From Tubulanus polymorphus (lineage: Eukaryota > Nemertea > Palaeonemertea > Tubulaniformes > Tubulanidae): 64,000 bases of DNA. The notes under the pieces are model-generated. The model was not told the DNA's origin, searched no databases, and saw only the letters and a list, made by a program, of their open reading frames with translations. The position numbers and the translations under genes are program-made. The stretch's first letter is position 1, and each line of letters begins with the position of its first letter. Positions 30,382-42,754 of the stretch are shown piece after piece. The stretch lies in the NCBI RefSeq assembly GCF_964204645.1, contig NC_134030.1, positions 20,029,110 to 20,093,109 on the forward strand, in the 5' to 3' direction.

Positions 30382-33300
30382 ATGGTTTTGGTTCATTTTG
30401 TCGTGTTGATGCTGTTCGGTATGGATCGACTGAGTGCGCTGTTTATAGCGTCGCTGATCGTCTGGCGAGTTAACATCGCACACGCTGATCTGTCTGACTC
30501 TGTGACGGTCAGTTCCTCTTGTAACAACACTTGGTACCCCGTCGATTCTACGTCCGGTTACATCGTTTCACCGAATTACCCGTCGTTAACGCGCGGTGTT
30601 GAATGTCGTTGGTTCGTCAACAGCTCTTTACCGGGAACTTTCATCATCAAACTATACTACGACATCGAGCCGTCGATATTCTGTAGTGATAACTACCTTC
30701 TCGTCGGTGAGTCCGATAACAAATTCTGCGGTGAAGGAAAACATGAAATCCGCCGTAACGATTCGATGTCGTTGATGTTTAGAAGTAACGTCGATGGTGC
30801 GCGGGGTAGTCGGGTTTATATCATATATCGTTTAGAACGGAACAATTTGAAATTAATTCACACCTGCGCAAAATACCATTTAAAAATCAACAAATTAACA
30901 ACATCGATAGGATACAAGTTTGCTATGTTTCTAAAGCGATGTAAATTGCATTTAGAATGGATCGGGATCCCGGATGGTTTTGCTATGAATTTCACGTTTT
31001 CGCAGATAAAATTCGAATTATATCCCGGCACTGATCCAGCGACAACTGTTCAAATTCATGACGGATGGAACAGCAGTGAACTTATTGCTGTAATACCAGA
31101 ACAAAGTGGGCATCCACCTTCATCCTTTTATAGTAAGACAAACAAAGCTATGATCAGTTTCCTACTTGGGCGAAACGAACTTACATCACAACTATCAGTT
31201 CAGGTGTATAGAATATCTGATTGGAACGTCTCTAATCCGTTAATTCAAATCCCTAATAACGAGTCTGGAGTGCTCATCCCTGATGACAACAGTTTACACG
31301 TAATAACTCGATCAAAAAACTTACACTGCTGGTCTATCACAGTGCAGGTGTTACATTACGTCGTCTTCAACTGGACACGTGATCTCAGCACATCCGGTGA
31401 CGTCATTGGTGTATATAAACTAGAAGGGTTACGCGTTGTAGGAACTGATATTTTACTCGATTACAACTATCTGGAATCACTGAGTGTTAAATCGGACGGC
31501 TTTCTCGTCATACTGTGCGTTTTAATAAGACCAGGTGTTTTACCGTCGAATGTGAAAATTGGATTTGAAGTGAAATCTATTTCCATAAATGACGTACGAG
31601 TGGATAAACGCTTGGTGAGTATTGTGCATTTTAATTTTAAGTTTAGGATTTTATTGCGTGTGGATCTCTGTTATTAGGTTTCATGCGTTGAGTTTTTGTT
31701 AGCGTTCTGGGAATAAATTTAACGTCTTCGAAGCCAACACGAGAAGTTAGGCGCACTTGATCTTGGAGATTCAGATACTATGACATGAGTAAAATGACTA
31801 ATGGGATGAATCAGGTGTTTAATCGGGAGGTAATTTTCGACTAAAATATTTTAGTTGGAAATAACGATTTATCACCGGTGAAAGAAATTTAATTTAAGCA
31901 AATCTAAATTACGAGTTGCTGCTTCACGTGATGAAATCGACACAGATTTGAAAATGTTGATATGTAGTTATTACTTTAAAAACAAATGCTGATTTGTTAT
32001 ATTTTGTAGATAGATGATAAAAGATACGGTTTGTCTGCTCAAAATCTGTTGCCAAGATACACAAACACAAGATTAACGTATCGTATAAATACATTAGAAT
32101 CTAAACGGAAAGTTGATATCTATGAGAATAGATTGAGACTAACAGTTTTATCAGAGACGTGCGAGAGAGCTGGATTTTATATATATGACGGTGGTAATTT
32201 TACAGCTAGACGCTATGGTCCGTATTGTCCTGGTTATAAATACGGTCGTCACGTCGCCAGTCTGATTACATCAGGAGGACCGGTTACTGTAGTAGCATAC
32301 GCTTATAACTGGGATAAAAACTTAATAGTTTATCCAGTGTCGGATCTATTTTTCGCCCCTACTGATTGTGACGGGTTTGTTCTGCAGGAAGGTGAAAATC
32401 AGATCAATATGACGTCACACTGTCTCGTGATTACACCTGAAAACCGACGCCTTCCTTTAGAAAATATTTATATATTATCAGAACACGAATATCAAATTTA
32501 CACTTGTTCCCGTGGTTTAAATTCGTGTCCTGTTGTTACTCTCACAACTCAATTACTGAATAACAGTCTCTTATTGAATCATCTGATGATAAAAGGAAGT
32601 AGTTATAGGTTCTGGAGTAATTCAATGATGATTGTACTACGACGTAAATGTTTGGTGTTGATGATCTATCAAGATTCCCCGGTACTTTCTGCTAATCAAT
32701 TTGCATACATCACGCCGATGCGAGAAAAATGTGGAGTCGCACAATCACCGGAATACCCTGGATATTTTTTTCATCGCGGCAAATCTTTGTACTACTCATT
32801 TCATTACGACAAACATTTGAATTACATCAGATTCCTTTTCAAATTCATGGGGCAAGCCTCGTGCAGCCCTTCTAGTAGTAAAACTGTTCGAGATCTGTTA
32901 TTACTGGTACAGACTATCTTGAAACCCGGTAATCAGGTAAACAATATGAGGCTGCGTCGGCACGAGACTAAAATATGTGAAAATAACGCAGTACCTGGAC
33001 TTTTATTATACAGTCTACTCGGGTATGACCTTTACTTTGAAGCGAAAAACTATATACCTTTATTTCAAATTCAATACACTTTAGAACAATCGCCTTCACA
33101 AACACATCGAAATAATGACTGCGGATCAGATTTTCTAGATTCAGGTGTTTCGTGTATCAGATACATCAAACATGAACGTCTGAATTGGGAGAACGCTGAC
33201 ATTTACTGTCAACAGAAATACGGAGGACATCTTCTCAGTATCAACATTGAACAGGAAATGATTGCTGTAAAAAAACTGTTCGCTACGAAACTTCTTCAGG

Positions 33301-36300
33301 AGGCGTATTCACAGGCGGCGCTGATTGTGATGATTGGATTGAAATGGCAGGTAATTTCAAAGTATCGTTATGAACATGTTTACCAACATTCATTTAGTAT
33401 TGAACAAGATTTTGAATTTGTTATGAATTTATTCATTCTCTACTAAAGGTCTAGAATCTTTCATATTAATTGAAACAGATTTCTATAAGTCAACGTGTAA
33501 AATGTAACATAAGCTTAATTTGATAAACTCAATTCAGACGCTTGATGTAAGTTAGATATCCAAAAGCTAATCGTCATGAACACGTCTAAAACCATTTCGA
33601 TCAATGAAACTGAATTTATTTTGAGCAGGATGATGGTTATTACACCTGGACTGATGGGAAACCATTGAGCTACACAGAATGGTTTAAACCTGCTATGATA
33701 AACGAAACGATACCAGAAGTTATTCAAGGATTGATATCTCCTCTACGAAAACAACCGATAAATGACGTAGATATGCCGTGTACGGCGATGATACTGAATA
33801 ATCCACGAGGATCGGCGAACTGGGTTCGATTCCCGTGTCAAATCGAGGAGACTCGAACAACTTTCATTTGTGAAAAAGACAAAGATAACTCCTTATCTAC
33901 TAACAATCACAAATTACCTGTTGCAGAAGAAAACTCTACTTATTATTCGGGGATATTGGAATCAGTTAACTCCACGTGTTTTAAAGGATGGATTGGTTTA
34001 AAAGGACATTGCTATCAGATACTTACAGCCTGGGATACTCACAGATTGTCAATTCGGAAAGCTGAGCAAATGTGTCTTAAAATCGGTGGTGAAATAGGTA
34101 TAGTATCCAATGATGTTATAATTCATCATTTGATTCAAATATTTCATTATGAACATCAATATGGTGCTATACTGGCGAAGGCTACGGATAGTGAATTTCT
34201 TGCTCTGAATCCAGTTTTCACCAGAGATGAAATAACATATAAAAAAACGGTGAAATGGTCAGTGACTGCCTTTGATAATGTCACAGATGTAGCGCATTCA
34301 GTGCTTTGTTCCTATAATGTAACTGATGAAGAGTTGACTTCTATAAAAAGGTGTAAATCGTGGCAATTTGAATGTAACGATCAAAGATGTATCAGCGACC
34401 ATCGCGTATGTGATACCAGAAACGACTGTCCACACGGTGAAGATGAAGTGGATTGTTCGGATTCAAACTTGCGCAGTCAGTTCCACTGTACCGATGGAAG
34501 AGTTATATCAGTGAGTAATTTGTGTGATTTTGTACGAGATTGCGCTGACGGATCTGATGAGAACTCGTGCTATCATACTTCATGTTCCTCTGAACAGTTT
34601 AAGTGTAGCAATGGACAATGTGTGGGTTTATATAGTCGATGTGATGGACTGGTTGATTGTAAAGATAAGTCTGATGAGATCGGCTGCTCTTCCGATGAAT
34701 GTAACGGGTTTCTGTGTGTAAATGGTGAATGTATCAGTTCTCTGTTGTATCGGGATGGTGTTGTAGATTGTGCTGGTAGCCTCGAAGAAGATGAGATTGT
34801 CACCAACATAACAGTTACACCAAAGATTCACTGTACTACAGAAAACTACTGTACGACTAACTTCACAAACTTATGTAAGAAATCCGATGAACAAAGATGT
34901 TCTTTCGATTCTCCTCACTGTTATTCTAGACGTCACAGATGTATTTTAGAAAGGATGCCGATTGGTTACCCGGTATGTAGAAGGCTCGAACATATACAAA
35001 GTTGTACTGATTTCAAATGTCCAGCTGGTGCTGCAAAATGTCCAGCATCTTACTGTATACCGATGGGACAGGTGTGCGATGGTCGATCCGATTGTCCTAA
35101 CTCAGAAGATGAGCGAAACTGCAAGACTTTGTCATGTCCTGGCATGTTTAAGTGTGGCCAGGAAAACCGATGCATACCTCAATCTGAAGTTTGTGATGGT
35201 GTCGTCAATTGTAAACATACCACTGATGACGAAGCTTTCTGTGACGTCATATGTCCAAAGGAATGTAAATGTCAAGGTCATTTGATTGATTGCGATCATG
35301 CTGGTTTCGTAGAAATTACTGATCTTTTCTCGGCATCAACTCGAGTTTTGATTTTATCAAGAAACCAAGTCGTATTCAATGAGTCTACATTTTCTTCGTA
35401 CCTCTATTTACATTTCCTTAATATTTCACGTAACAATTTGTCTTATATTGTTCCAAACGCGTTCTCAAACCTGCATAATCTACATACATTAGATCTGACC
35501 TATAACCGCATAATATCATTTTCCGAGAATACATTCGCCGGTTTGTATAGTTTGAAAATGCTTTTGATTTTTGGAAATCCAGTAAGACATTTAGAAGATG
35601 GTAGTTTTCAAGGTTTAAAATCACTAACTGATCTCGATCTTCGCGGTTTTTCCTTGTCGTTACTCGGTGGAAATGTGTTCAGTGGTTTATCCGCTTTAGA
35701 GTCGTTAAATATCAGCAGTAACGTGATCAGTTATATTTCACCGAACGCATTTGCCAAATTGACAAAACTCAGAAATCTGGATCTCACCAAAAATTCGAAA
35801 TTCATATCCGTAGAAAAAACCGTTTTTGACAGTCTTACATTATTGAGTTCGTTGGCTTCTGACGCGTACAAATTTTGTTGCATGGTTCCGAATGTTGACC
35901 AGTGTCTCCCGGAAGCCGACCAATTTTCATCTTGTTCCGACCTGATGGGTAACACTGTTCTTAGAGCAATCATTTGGGCGATCGCTTCATTCAGCTTTTT
36001 TGCCAACATAATCGTAATTTTACTTCGCGTTCAAGCGTTACGCATTTCATCCTCTGAATCACGTAACACATCCTCTGATATCCTAATCATTAATATTGCC
36101 ACCTGCGATTTTCTCATGTCAATTTATCTTTTTCTGATCGCTGGAGCCGATTACGTCTATAAAAGTGTTTATTTCCTCAATTCTGAAATGTGGACAGATA
36201 GTTCACTGTGTCGACTCGCTGGGATTTTAGTAACTCTTTCGTGCGAAGGGTCTTTGCTTTTTCTCCTGATTCTAACCCGTCAAAGATACTCGAATATCGT

Positions 36301-36859
36301 CGATCCATTTTCTGGAAGCCCAATTATATCATCGACATATGTGTCCGGTATTTGCTGTATATGCTGGATCATTTTGGGCAACATTTCAATGTTACCGTTG
36401 TCGTCATCTTCTTATTTCGGACATAACTTTTACGGCACAACTGGTGTTTGTTTACCTATGAATTTACTATCCATCAATGTCCCCGCCTGGCAATACTCAT
36501 TCGCTATTTTTGCCGTGTTTAACTCGGTCGTACTTGCTACAATAATGATGACGTATGCACAGATGTATAGACTCGTATCTGGAAGCAGGTCCGGCTCGGG
36601 TAGAGCTGATCCTACCGAATTGGTTCTGGCGCGTAGGAGTTTAGTGATAAATCTGTGTAATTTATTTTGCTGGTTACCGATAATAATCGTTCAGTTTTGC
36701 GCTGTATTCCGAGTAGAAATACCGAACCAAGTGGCGGCTTGGTTGGCGGTACTTTTCCTACCGATCAACTCGTCACTGAATCCACTTCTTTACACCATCC
36801 TCACTATTGATATTAAATCTATTCGGGCCAGAAATAGACGCGTTTTGAAAACTCGCTGA
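30382..36859 (+). CDS. Chimeric CUB / C-type lectin / LDLa / LRR GPCR, unit 2
   Basis: Exons 30382-31614, 32010-33350 and 33629-36859, all phase 0; 1,934 aa with the same domain order as unit 1. Exon 1 starts directly at ATG 30382. Differences concentrate in exon 2: its first codons (IDDKRYGLSAQNLLPRY) and the loops PGYKYGRHVASL and NWDKNLIVYPVSDLFF differ strongly from units 1 and 4. The second half of exon 2, the TM7-proximal tail (IDIKSIRARNRR) and the 3' flank match unit 4 rather than units 1 and 3. The 7TM part is nearly identical to all sisters. Splice sites and frame are intact, so it is presumed functional. AATAAA at 37002. Confidence 0.9.
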
Positions 36860-37001
36860 ACCATTCGACAGTCAAACCCTGACTATGCACTCTAATCAGA
36901 ATGCTGCGAAATCTTTTCAGATGAAATATATTTAATTACATAAACACATACGTAGCAAACGTGTGGACTCGAGAACGAACTGATACTTGCTTATACGTTC
37001 C

Positions 37002-37007
37002 AATAAA
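37002..37007 (+). terminator. Poly(A) signal of receptor unit 2
   Basis: AATAAA with an A run, 143 bases after the stop. Confidence 0.6.
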
Positions 37008-37534
37008 AAAAAAAACTGACGACACTTCAAGATAATATCGCAAAGTAATGAAATCATCGAATGGGTTTCGAATCGTGTCCAGAAATACGACGTAGCGATA
37101 AGAATACACGCTAGGAGAGCTGAGTAATGTCATTTAATATGAGTTGTAACACCGATTATCCTGACAGTTAATTACGCTTATTTTATATCAGGATGATTTA
37201 AAAATTATGTAAGCTGGAAATAAAAGTGTCAAATAGTGGTACATGTTCTACGTTCATCGATTTAAAACCGTATTTGAGCGCTTATCAATGTTTAATCGAA
37301 GGATAAAGCTTGCGTTGCTTTCGTCCATTCAAAGTCCTACGCCCGGAGGAGGTGGGATCACTTCAAATGCGTGTCGAACCATATGGACATTATCGGCGCT
37401 GTTAAAGGTGATCTACGTCTTTTGAATTCAGTCGTGTTCAGTATGTTCTTGCCAGTTTCTCCTTTATTAATCTTTTATAGCCTCGGCCTTCAACATCCCC
37501 TAACAAAGGATAAGTATCGTCTAATGCACTGAGT

Positions 37535-37812
37535 TAGGTGTACTCGGGCCCACAACGGGAACGACAATTGAATCAATCGGTCAACACTGATCAGAATGAT
37601 TACCGAGTTCCGATGCATCTTCGCCGTGTGCTGAAGTCCGTCACAGTACACAGTAAACACCGCCGACACTCCGTAAAAATAGTTCAAATATTGGAATTTT
37701 TTGCAAACCGTACGTCCACAACGATACGTATTCCTTCAATGAGGTGAAGCAAAATATCGCAACCAGGTATTTTAGGATCGCAAATATTCTGAGCAGGTGG
37801 TACGTACAAATT
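37535..37812 (-). pseudogene. Inverted relic of the region 1 GPCR, unit 3 spacer
   Basis: Minus strand reads NYFYGVSAVFTVYCDGLQHT and then SVDRLIQLSFPLWARVHLT, matching TM2 to TM4 of copies A-C (about residues 62-154), with frameshifts upstream and a truncated end. Confidence 0.85.
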
Positions 37813-37859
37813 TGTAAATTCGAGAAAAAACAATTGTAAGAAATAACCGTGAAAATTAG

Positions 37860-37932
37860 CGTTCGAACCCCTAAGCCATCGGTTGCCTGAAGACTAGTGA
37901 CCGGCGGCTTAAAACCACTCGGCCAATGCGCC
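37860..37932 (-). mobile_element. tRNA-derived SINE head, unit 3 spacer
   Basis: Same element as 14680-14753, with A box-like GGCCGAGTGGTTTTAAGCC and B box-like GGGGTTCGAACG on the minus strand. Confidence 0.55.
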
Positions 37933-38084
37933 TGTTACATGAGTTCAAAGAAGGTTTGGCTAGTGTATTGTGCTTGGATCAAAATTTCCACCAGTTGTGA
38001 TCTAGATGCTTAGTATACGTTAGTATACTGAACGGCATGATCGATGACCAACAATATTCACCATTGAATATACGATTTACTCAC

Positions 38085-38162
38085 CTGTTGCACTGAAGGT
38101 TTGGGTTACTGATATTTCTGATCGATGAACCATGCTCACGAATCGGTGTGCAAATACATTTT
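38085..38162 (-). other. 78-nt exon-like module, unit 3
   Basis: Same length and splice-like borders (TTTTAG and CAACAG|GTGAGT) as 14904-14981. Confidence 0.35.
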
Positions 38163-38911
38163 CTAAAAGGAGTTTAATACAAATATACAGTTTGACAGGT
38201 TGTAGTGCAGTTCGGTCGTCAAAACAACTGACGAAAATTGTAATGAATACATGTAGTTAATCTATCATGTGAAACTGAATTAACTCACAAACATCAGTTT
38301 AAGTACCGTACTGCTATTTCCAAAATTTCGATGTATTAAATTAGGCAGCCAAGAAAATTCACCCCCAATCAGTCGCTTGCCGGTTAAGACTGAATGGAAG
38401 ATTGTTTGAATGAACCGGAACCGAATTTCCCAATTATGTACTTTGAGCAAAAAACTTTTGTAAACTCGACCGCCGATCACACAACTATATCTGTACTTCG
38501 ATTATCGATTGTAAAACCAAACCCCCTGTTTCGCTCCCGGCAGGTGTGGTGGGTTTGTAAGGGACACTCAATCAAAAAATCAAACGAAATTTACCAACCA
38601 AATAAATAACAGGGACAATCCCTATTTTAGGAAAAAAAACACAAATGAAGAAGAGCCACAATTCAAAGTATACACGATAAAATCTATCAAATTGAACCCA
38701 CTACGTTCGCTAACAGCCACTATCACGTGGAAAGCGGCAAAATTTCGGCAATATTTAAACTTCAAATATAAACTTCAAGTATATTCATCATTTTGCATGA
38801 GAAAATACCACTTCTGTTCTTTTTTATATTCACCTTTAATGTCACTTTTAAACAGTTTCGAGGAAAAAATAATTCCTAAGAAATTCTTTTTTGGGACTTT
38901 CAAATTTAGGA

Positions 38912-38937
38912 GGGGGTGGGGCGGGTGGGGGACGGGG
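38912..38937 (+). other. Strong G-quadruplex-type tract, unit 3
   Basis: Five G runs of three or more within 26 bases, separated by one or two bases. About 1.4 kb before the knottin gene. Confidence 0.5.
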
Positions 38938-40299
38938 CTCCTCTAACTCCGCCCCTGAATTGTGCCGCATTCTTAGGCAGTTTTTACTCCAAGTCTTCAA
39001 ATAACGAGGAATACACGTATTACAGAGGGCCGCATTACGTCACTGCAGAAAATGCGTCTCGTGGAGAAAATGGTGGAAGGCGGGGACTTAACAAAACTGT
39101 TTAGATGATATAAAAGATGATGTGTTTGTCTGCTGTCGTGAATATGTATTGTTAAAGGTTTTGAATACACATGGATTTAAAAACTTCTCGCTGCATTTCC
39201 CTGTAAGAGGACACCATGAAGAGTCAATCAATCACCAAAGCTGTGCAATTATTTGGTTTTATTTCAATTTGTATTTGAATAATATATAATATCGCGCGCA
39301 GTATTTTCTATTCATTCGTCGACTGTTCTGGCTCGAGAAAACGAGATATTGTCATTTAAAATAAAATACGTTGGAAGAGCGACTAAGGTAAGCGTAGTGA
39401 TAAAATATTCTAATTTAACGATAAAAATGATACCTTGTTCCTCAAAAGCTTAAAAGTTGACCCGGCCGGCCGCCGCCTATCTACCCTATACATTATTCTA
39501 AAAAAAGAAACTATTATCAGCCATTCGACAACAAGACGCGGCGGCTATTGAAACGAATGGATTACAGATTTTATTGAAATTTACAAAATGACCCGGGCGC
39601 TGCGGAGAAACAAGGTGTCATTTTTAGCCTAAAATAATATACTCCGATAAGTACAGCAGCAATTTCAGTAGCCAGAATCTAAAATACGACACATGACTAA
39701 ACACTTTTTTCTGCTGAAAATCATGCATCGATTAATTGATCAATGACGTGTCATATAGTGTTCTATCAATCGTGTTCATAACCAAAATTTTCTATAATAA
39801 ATGATTTTCTATAATTGAGGTTAGTAACTAATTTCAAACGAATATCTTTTGACTAGATCATTTGGGCTGAGGAACCAAACTTGGAAGTGACTCTGAAGAC
39901 AAAAAATGAATTATCGATGATTATCTATATTAGATATTTAAAGCTTATCACTCACGGAAAGAAACGACAAAGACTTGTTCCTGCGATGCCCAAACACTAG
40001 CAATGCGGCCGCCCTGCACTCACTTCATAGCACGGCATTCAAACCAGCGATTCAAACCCGTTACACTGCTCTGCACTAAATCAAAAATACATCAAGTATT
40101 CTTTATGAATTTTTGACTATATCTATTATCAGTTCCTTTTTTCTGTGTAGCTGCGTTATTTCAAACCTGGCTCATTCTCTGACGAAAAGGTTTTCTCATT
40201 GAGAGCCTATTTGAAAACTGTCGCAATATCAATTTTCTTTTCGAATTTTTGAAAATGCCAAATCGCAAATATATTTTATTCAAATTCTAGGCGAAGAAA

Positions 40300-40977
40300 A
40301 TGCTTGCTTATACAATGACTCGCATATGTGCTTTTGCTGCGATTGTGGCCAGTGCCGCGGCCTTCAGTGGTGAGTTAAGACTGGGAAAATGATACTCAGC
40401 TTCATAGGATTTCATAAATGATATAAATCAATTCGCAATTATCAGTAAACATTTAGTATGCGTTTATCGACGGAACGAATTGATTTGATAGATATATTTC
40501 ACAAAATGACACATATACATTATGACAAAAACCCTGTTAATCGACGTGCAATATATTGTTATTATACACATGTATTTTTTTTAACACCCTGGCCCGCTAA
40601 GCGCCACGCTAGAAGCGGGTTCGATGTTTCTTTTTCCCAATACCCACACTAGAGAAGAACCTCCGACCAAGAAACTTTGTCGCCTCCAGGGTTTGAATCC
40701 ATTAACCCTGGATTGATGAGAGCAGTGTCAGGCGGCTTATACCACTCGGCCACTGCGCCTCCCATCTGTTATCCTCATTGGGATCACCATTATAGTCCTA
40801 CATCTGGGGGCGGGAGTTCCATTATTTCTTCAATTTAGGTAAAAACATCTTTCACTTCAAAATTCAATTTTTTATTTCATGTTTTTTGAAAATATAGATT
40901 GCTATCCAAACGGCAGGACGTGTGACGATAACCTTAAGTGTTGCAGCAACACCTGTAGAGCTAGTATTTGTTCCTGA
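40300..40977 (+). CDS. Secreted six-cysteine knottin-type peptide, unit 3
   Basis: Exons 40300-40369 and 40898-40977; 49-aa precursor with the same signal peptide as unit 1 and all six cysteines in C-x6-C-x5-CC-x3-C-x4-C spacing. It differs from unit 1 at three mature residues: loop 1 Lys to Asn, loop 2 Asp to Asn, loop 3 Asn to Ser. The poly(A) signal used in units 1 and 2 is changed to AATTAA; an AATAAA lies a little further on at 41163. The intron holds the SINE. Confidence 0.75.
40675..40763 (-). mobile_element. tRNA-derived SINE in the knottin intron, unit 3
   Basis: Orthologous position to 28285-28373; A and B box-like motifs are both readable on the minus strand. Confidence 0.6.
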
Positions 40978-42754
40978 TCGTTGAGTACAAAGGTTTATAA
41001 TGGGATATACTCGTGGTGGTTTGGGAAATATATCCGATTATGAAACTGAACGACAGTCAGTTTTACTGACTAGGCCGTGTACTAAAAAGCTCGCACTGAA
41101 TTTATATTTGTTACCGATTCTTCATATCTTGTACTAAATTTGATTCAATTAAACTGCGAGTAAATAAATCAATTGTCGGGTTGTTGACTGTTTATGATTC
41201 ATCGGTCAGAGTTTTCAAAGTGATCAGAAGTGCCATTCCATCGGCGGTGAAGAACATTCATCGTCAATTAAAAAAGACTACTCGTAAGCAAAAGTCCAAA
41301 ATCTCCCTAATCAATTATTTCAGTCCCAGGGTTTAAATGTTTCATATGCATCCATCCATTAAGATATTTAGAGTTTTCTTGTCCTGGTGCCCGGTCGGCG
41401 ATTTTTCTTGTGACGTCACGCAACCTCGTATGAAACTGAGGCAAACAATATAAATTCAGTTTTAATATGCTTTAAATGAAATCCATTTTCGTAGTTCATT
41501 GATGCTTCGATTTTTTGTTTATAAAATAGTAAGTATCATCTGCAAACATCGTGCAATCTAAGATGTCTACAAATTATATCAGCAATAGGTGCCGAATATA
41601 AAGAGTAAATAAAACTGGCCCCGGAACTGAACCTTGGGAACTTCCACATCGAAAATCAGCTATATTAACTTTACCGTTTGTAACAACTTTGTGCGTACAT
41701 TCCTGAAGGTGCCTAAGATTTGAAATAATTCTGTTTTGAAGCTGATTAGCGGCCATGCGTTCGGGCATCTTTGTGGCTACAGGTTAGTAAGATAATGATC
41801 CATAATTATTCAATTAGTATAGATTTAAAAGTTGTGTTTTTTATCAATTGCGCAACCGAACATGATTTTAATTAAACAGTTCGTAGGTACAACACCGGTT
41901 TCCAAAGAGAGCAATTTATAATTCGAGTAACGATTGGAACAGTAACACACTGTTTTAGAATTGGCGCGGGCAACTGAAGCATCTCCCTTATACTTCGCAA
42001 ATCCACGACCCGCATCAAAATTGCTCGGAGCACCACGGCAAATCTGATGATTAACGCGACTAATGGTCAGTAGTGTATGTTCCAAACGAGCGATGGAAAT
42101 TCACTTATTTCAAAGTGGTCATTTATGGGCAAAATACAAGCACTTGAGAGATACACGGATACGCGACATGGACTTAATAGCGTAACTTGCATTTTCAAGT
42201 GTATTAATGGCTTATGCGAGCTTTCAACTTAAACTTCGTGTTGGGCGGTGATTTATTGATAGGCCGTCTAGAAGACTGAGAACCGCATATTCTTTTTAAA
42301 ACTTTCTTTCAAAAACAATTTCGACAGATCTAGCGGTTTGAAATTAAACAAATTCGTACGGATATAGTTAATGGAATTTTGAATTGATGCAAAGGTAGAA
42401 AGGCATTGAATGATGATTTTAGGCTCATCGTGAATGTTCGACGATTCTATAACTAAAATTACGTTCGGCTTGAATGTGTTCTGATGAAATATGTAATGTC
42501 TAATGTCTAAATTCGTGTGTGAACAAATTGGAAAAATCAAAATTGAAATTAATTGACCTTAAAATTTTGGTGAGATACATGGAATCTAGAAATTATTATA
42601 AACAGATCTGTAAGCAAAAAATCCAAACATTTCAAATCTAGAATCGGTTTTCAAACTAATTGCGGCAGTAACTAAAAAATCAGCTTAAAAGAAGTCACAG
42701 CGAATTCTCTGATTGGACGAACTGTTATCTGTGCTCGGTTGTTATTCGACGAGA
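40978..42754. other. Unit 3 interval between knottin and receptor genes
   Basis: Peptide 3' UTR, reverse-transcriptase relic (41520-41790) and two further minus-strand blocks (41825-42085 and 42268-42540) that stay open and lie upstream of the RT on its strand, probably remnants of the same element. Receptor 5' flank follows. No intact gene. Confidence 0.5.
41520..41790 (-). pseudogene. Non-LTR reverse transcriptase relic, unit 3
   Basis: Same fragment as unit 2, with GSSQGSVPGPVLFTLYI (two changes in the motif) and a FADD-encoding segment in another frame. Confidence 0.75.

Larger units (their letters stand above)
36860..40299. other. Spacer between receptor 2 and knottin 3
   Basis: Full-type spacer: poly(A) site, a short conserved block (about 37243-37425), inverted GPCR relic (37535-37812), SINE (37860-37932), 78-nt module (38085-38162), conserved anonymous block (38283-38610), G-rich tract (38912-38937) and AT-rich 5' flank. 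It lacks the 15590-16010 block. No intact gene. Confidence 0.6.

Noticed and set aside
42713-42754. Upstream extension MDELLSVLGCYST of receptor exon 1 (also in unit 4 at 55352)
   Set aside because: It begins at TTG, not ATG, and the extension is not shared by all units; the ATG at 42755 aligns with ATG 20150, 30382 and 55394 and is followed by a signal peptide.
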